Shown: in pieces, positions 5,346-6,291 of the stretch
Numbering within the stretch: the stretch's first letter is position 1
How the letters are laid out: every line of letters begins with the position of its first letter
DNA from: Acidimicrobiia bacterium
GTDB taxonomy: Bacteria > Actinomycetota > Acidimicrobiia > Spongiisociales > UBA5794
Length of the DNA stretch: 6,291 nucleotides
Assembly (NCBI GenBank): GCA_030618675.1
Contig: JAUXCV010000095.1
Location: forward strand, 1-6,291
Direction of reading: 5' to 3'
Made by a program: the position numbers and the translations under genes
Notes under the pieces: model-generated
What the model was told of the DNA's origin: nothing
The model's database searches: none
What the model saw: only the letters and a program-made list of their open reading frames with translations

Positions 5346-6230
5346 CTAGATTCCGAAGATCAACTGGCGGAGCCTGACGCGCTGGGTGTCGAACGTTTCC
5401 AGGTCTACTCGCATCGACCCCAACCGGAGACCCCTCATCTCTTCGCCGTGATGGGTCGCGACCCGCAACGTACCGTCGGTGGACTCGACCACACCAAGAC
5501 CGAGGCAATGCCCCTGATCGTCTTGCACCCCGACGAGCATGCCGCTGAGTCGGTCGAGATCGAACTCCTCCGGAAGGGTTGGGGCGAACACGGTCGTCTG
5601 GACACGCCAGCGCTGAAGGGGTGCGGCGAGAGCCATACGGAAGGCATCAGATTGCCTGTTCTTGCGATCCATCGGAGACGGCAAGGGAGCATCAGGCGGT
5701 GGCTCGACCGTGGTGATCTTCGCCGAGAGGAACCGCCGCAGCATCCCGATGATCGGTTCAAGTTCCTCACCACGTTGAAGCGCCACACCGAGAGATGGCT
5801 GGGTCAACTCCCACAGGTGATACTTCAGGGTTTGGCCGACGACGCCGCCGACGACGCTGCTGGTATCGACGATCACGAGATCAGAGCGCGAACGGGCCGC
5901 TTCAACCAGCGAGGCCACCGCCACGACGTGAGGGAGCACCACACCCTGCGGCGAGGTCGACCCGACGAAGCGCATCTCCGCCGGCGTGACCGATGGATCA
6001 AGATCGGAGGGTTGTTCGACGTACTTCACGCCAACGCACCCGGGCGGTCCGGCGACGGTCGACGCGACGTCCCCGTCGACGTACGCAACCGTGCGACCAG
6101 CGTCGAGAGCATCGAGGGTGAAGAGTTTCGCGAGGGACGTCTTGCCGGTCTCTGCAGCACCGATGAGCATCACTACGCCGCTCACATCGGCAAGCCGTTC
6201 CCGCAGCGCCGCATAGGCCCGACCCGGCAC
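5346..6230 (-). CDS. Clp1/Grc3-family P-loop protein (putative polynucleotide 5'-kinase-like)
   Basis: Predicted 294-residue cytoplasmic ATP/GTP-binding protein. The Walker A motif is GAAETGKT (24-31). It is followed by YVDGDV (50-55) and a PPGCVGVKYVEQP stretch (62-74), matching the order in Clp1/Grc3 RNA 5'-kinases (P-loop, YVDxDxGQ, PGxxG...P). LVIVDTSSVVGG (118-129), GQTLKYHLWELTQP and LQRGEELEPI (151-160) fit the later Clp1 core. The usual Gln after the second Asp is replaced (DVAST). The C-terminal third (about 185-294) is a separate region ending in a beta-rich segment (VGVQDDQGHCLGLGVV). In eukaryotes and archaea the family phosphorylates RNA or DNA 5'-OH ends; bacterial members are poorly known, so activity here is inferred. 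The start is GTG at 6230, with GGGAGG 6 nt upstream. It is transcribed alone, toward the asparaginase gene. Other P-loop ATPases remain possible. Confidence 0.8.
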   Translation of the reverse strand: MPGRAYAALRERLADVSGVVMLIGAAETGKTSLAKLFTLDALDAGRTVAYVDGDVASTVAGPPGCVGVKYVEQPSDLDPSVTPAEMRFVGSTSPQGVVLPHVVAVASLVEAARSRSDLVIVDTSSVVGGVVGQTLKYHLWELTQPSLGVALQRGEELEPIIGMLRRFLSAKITTVEPPPDAPLPSPMDRKNRQSDAFRMALAAPLQRWRVQTTVFAPTLPEEFDLDRLSGMLVGVQDDQGHCLGLGVVESTDGTLRVATHHGEEMRGLRLGSMRVDLETFDTQRVRLRQLIFGI

Positions 6231-6236
6231 CGCTCA

Positions 6237-6242
6237 CCTCCC
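6237..6242 (-). promoter_or_regulatory. Ribosome binding site of the Clp1-like gene
   Basis: The minus strand reads GGGAGG, 6 nt before the GTG at 6230. It is a strong Shine-Dalgarno and supports the non-ATG start. Confidence 0.75.
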
Positions 6243-6245
6243 TGA

Positions 6246-6263
6246 TGACGAAACGTCAGTGTA
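6246..6263 (-). promoter_or_regulatory. Candidate promoter and operator of the Clp1-like gene
   Basis: The minus strand has TACACT at 6263-6258, a TAnnnT -10 box placing the transcript start about 20 nt before the start codon. Overlapping its downstream edge is the inverted repeat TGACG-AAA-CGTCA (6246-6258), which could be an operator at the transcript start. The -35 zone falls in the tandem repeat at 6270-6291 and shows no good hexamer. Confidence 0.4.
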
Positions 6264-6269
6264 GGAAGG

Positions 6270-6291
6270 AGTAGCTGAGTAGCTGAGTAGC
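6270..6291. repeat. 8-bp tandem repeat AGTAGCTG, running off the window
   Basis: Two full copies of AGTAGCTG (6270-6277, 6278-6285) and a partial AGTAGC reach the window end, so the array is probably longer. It sits upstream of the Clp1-like gene, over the -35 zone of its candidate promoter. It differs from the 5305-5331 unit AGTACTG by one inserted G. Confidence 0.85.

Noticed and set aside
5448..6245. 265-codon plus-strand frame opposite the Clp1-like gene
   Set aside because: Arg/His-rich product with no motifs; the minus strand here has a clear P-loop protein with a strong ribosome site.

Overview
The window is GC-rich with tightly packed genes. It combines an RsiG-like two-helix protein (a family known from Actinomycetota), secreted coiled-coil/M23 hydrolases with a Ser-rich linker, and genes preceded by TAnnnT boxes 7-8 nt from an ATG with no Shine-Dalgarno (leaderless style). 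This points to an actinobacterium, probably a poorly studied lineage such as Acidimicrobiia. The phylum is fairly safe; the class is a guess.

Layout. (1) 1-893, minus: hydroxymethylglutaryl-CoA lyase, missing only its extreme C-terminus at the window edge. (2) 894-1055: divergent promoter region. (3) 1056-2057, plus: a MoaD/ThiS-type ubiquitin-like domain ending in Gly-Gly, fused to a membrane protein of about eight segments whose tail resembles a degenerate CDP-diglyceride synthase (CdsA). (4) 2065-4898, plus: a probable operon of a secreted M23 murein hydrolase, an RsiG-like protein with two c-di-GMP-type helix motifs, and an asparaginase of the Rhizobium etli ReAV type. Spacings are 28 and 5 nt. 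(5) 4899-5345: a 447-bp convergent intergenic region with a stem-loop, a cluster of DnaA-box-like sites and a short tandem repeat containing an 18-bp palindrome. (6) 5346-6230, minus: a bacterial Clp1/Grc3-type P-loop protein. Its 5' side ends in a second tandem repeat that looks related to the one at its 3' end.

The enzymes suggest leucine/ketone-body carbon metabolism (HMG-CoA lyase), asparagine or amide use, and peptidoglycan remodelling. The RsiG-like gene links the cell-wall operon to possible c-di-GMP/sigma-factor control. The least explained items are the MoaD-membrane fusion with an internal Gly-Gly, the Clp1-like protein between two similar repeats, and the DnaA-box-like cluster in a region with no replication genes in view. 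None has been tested by a database search; all calls come from reading the sequence.
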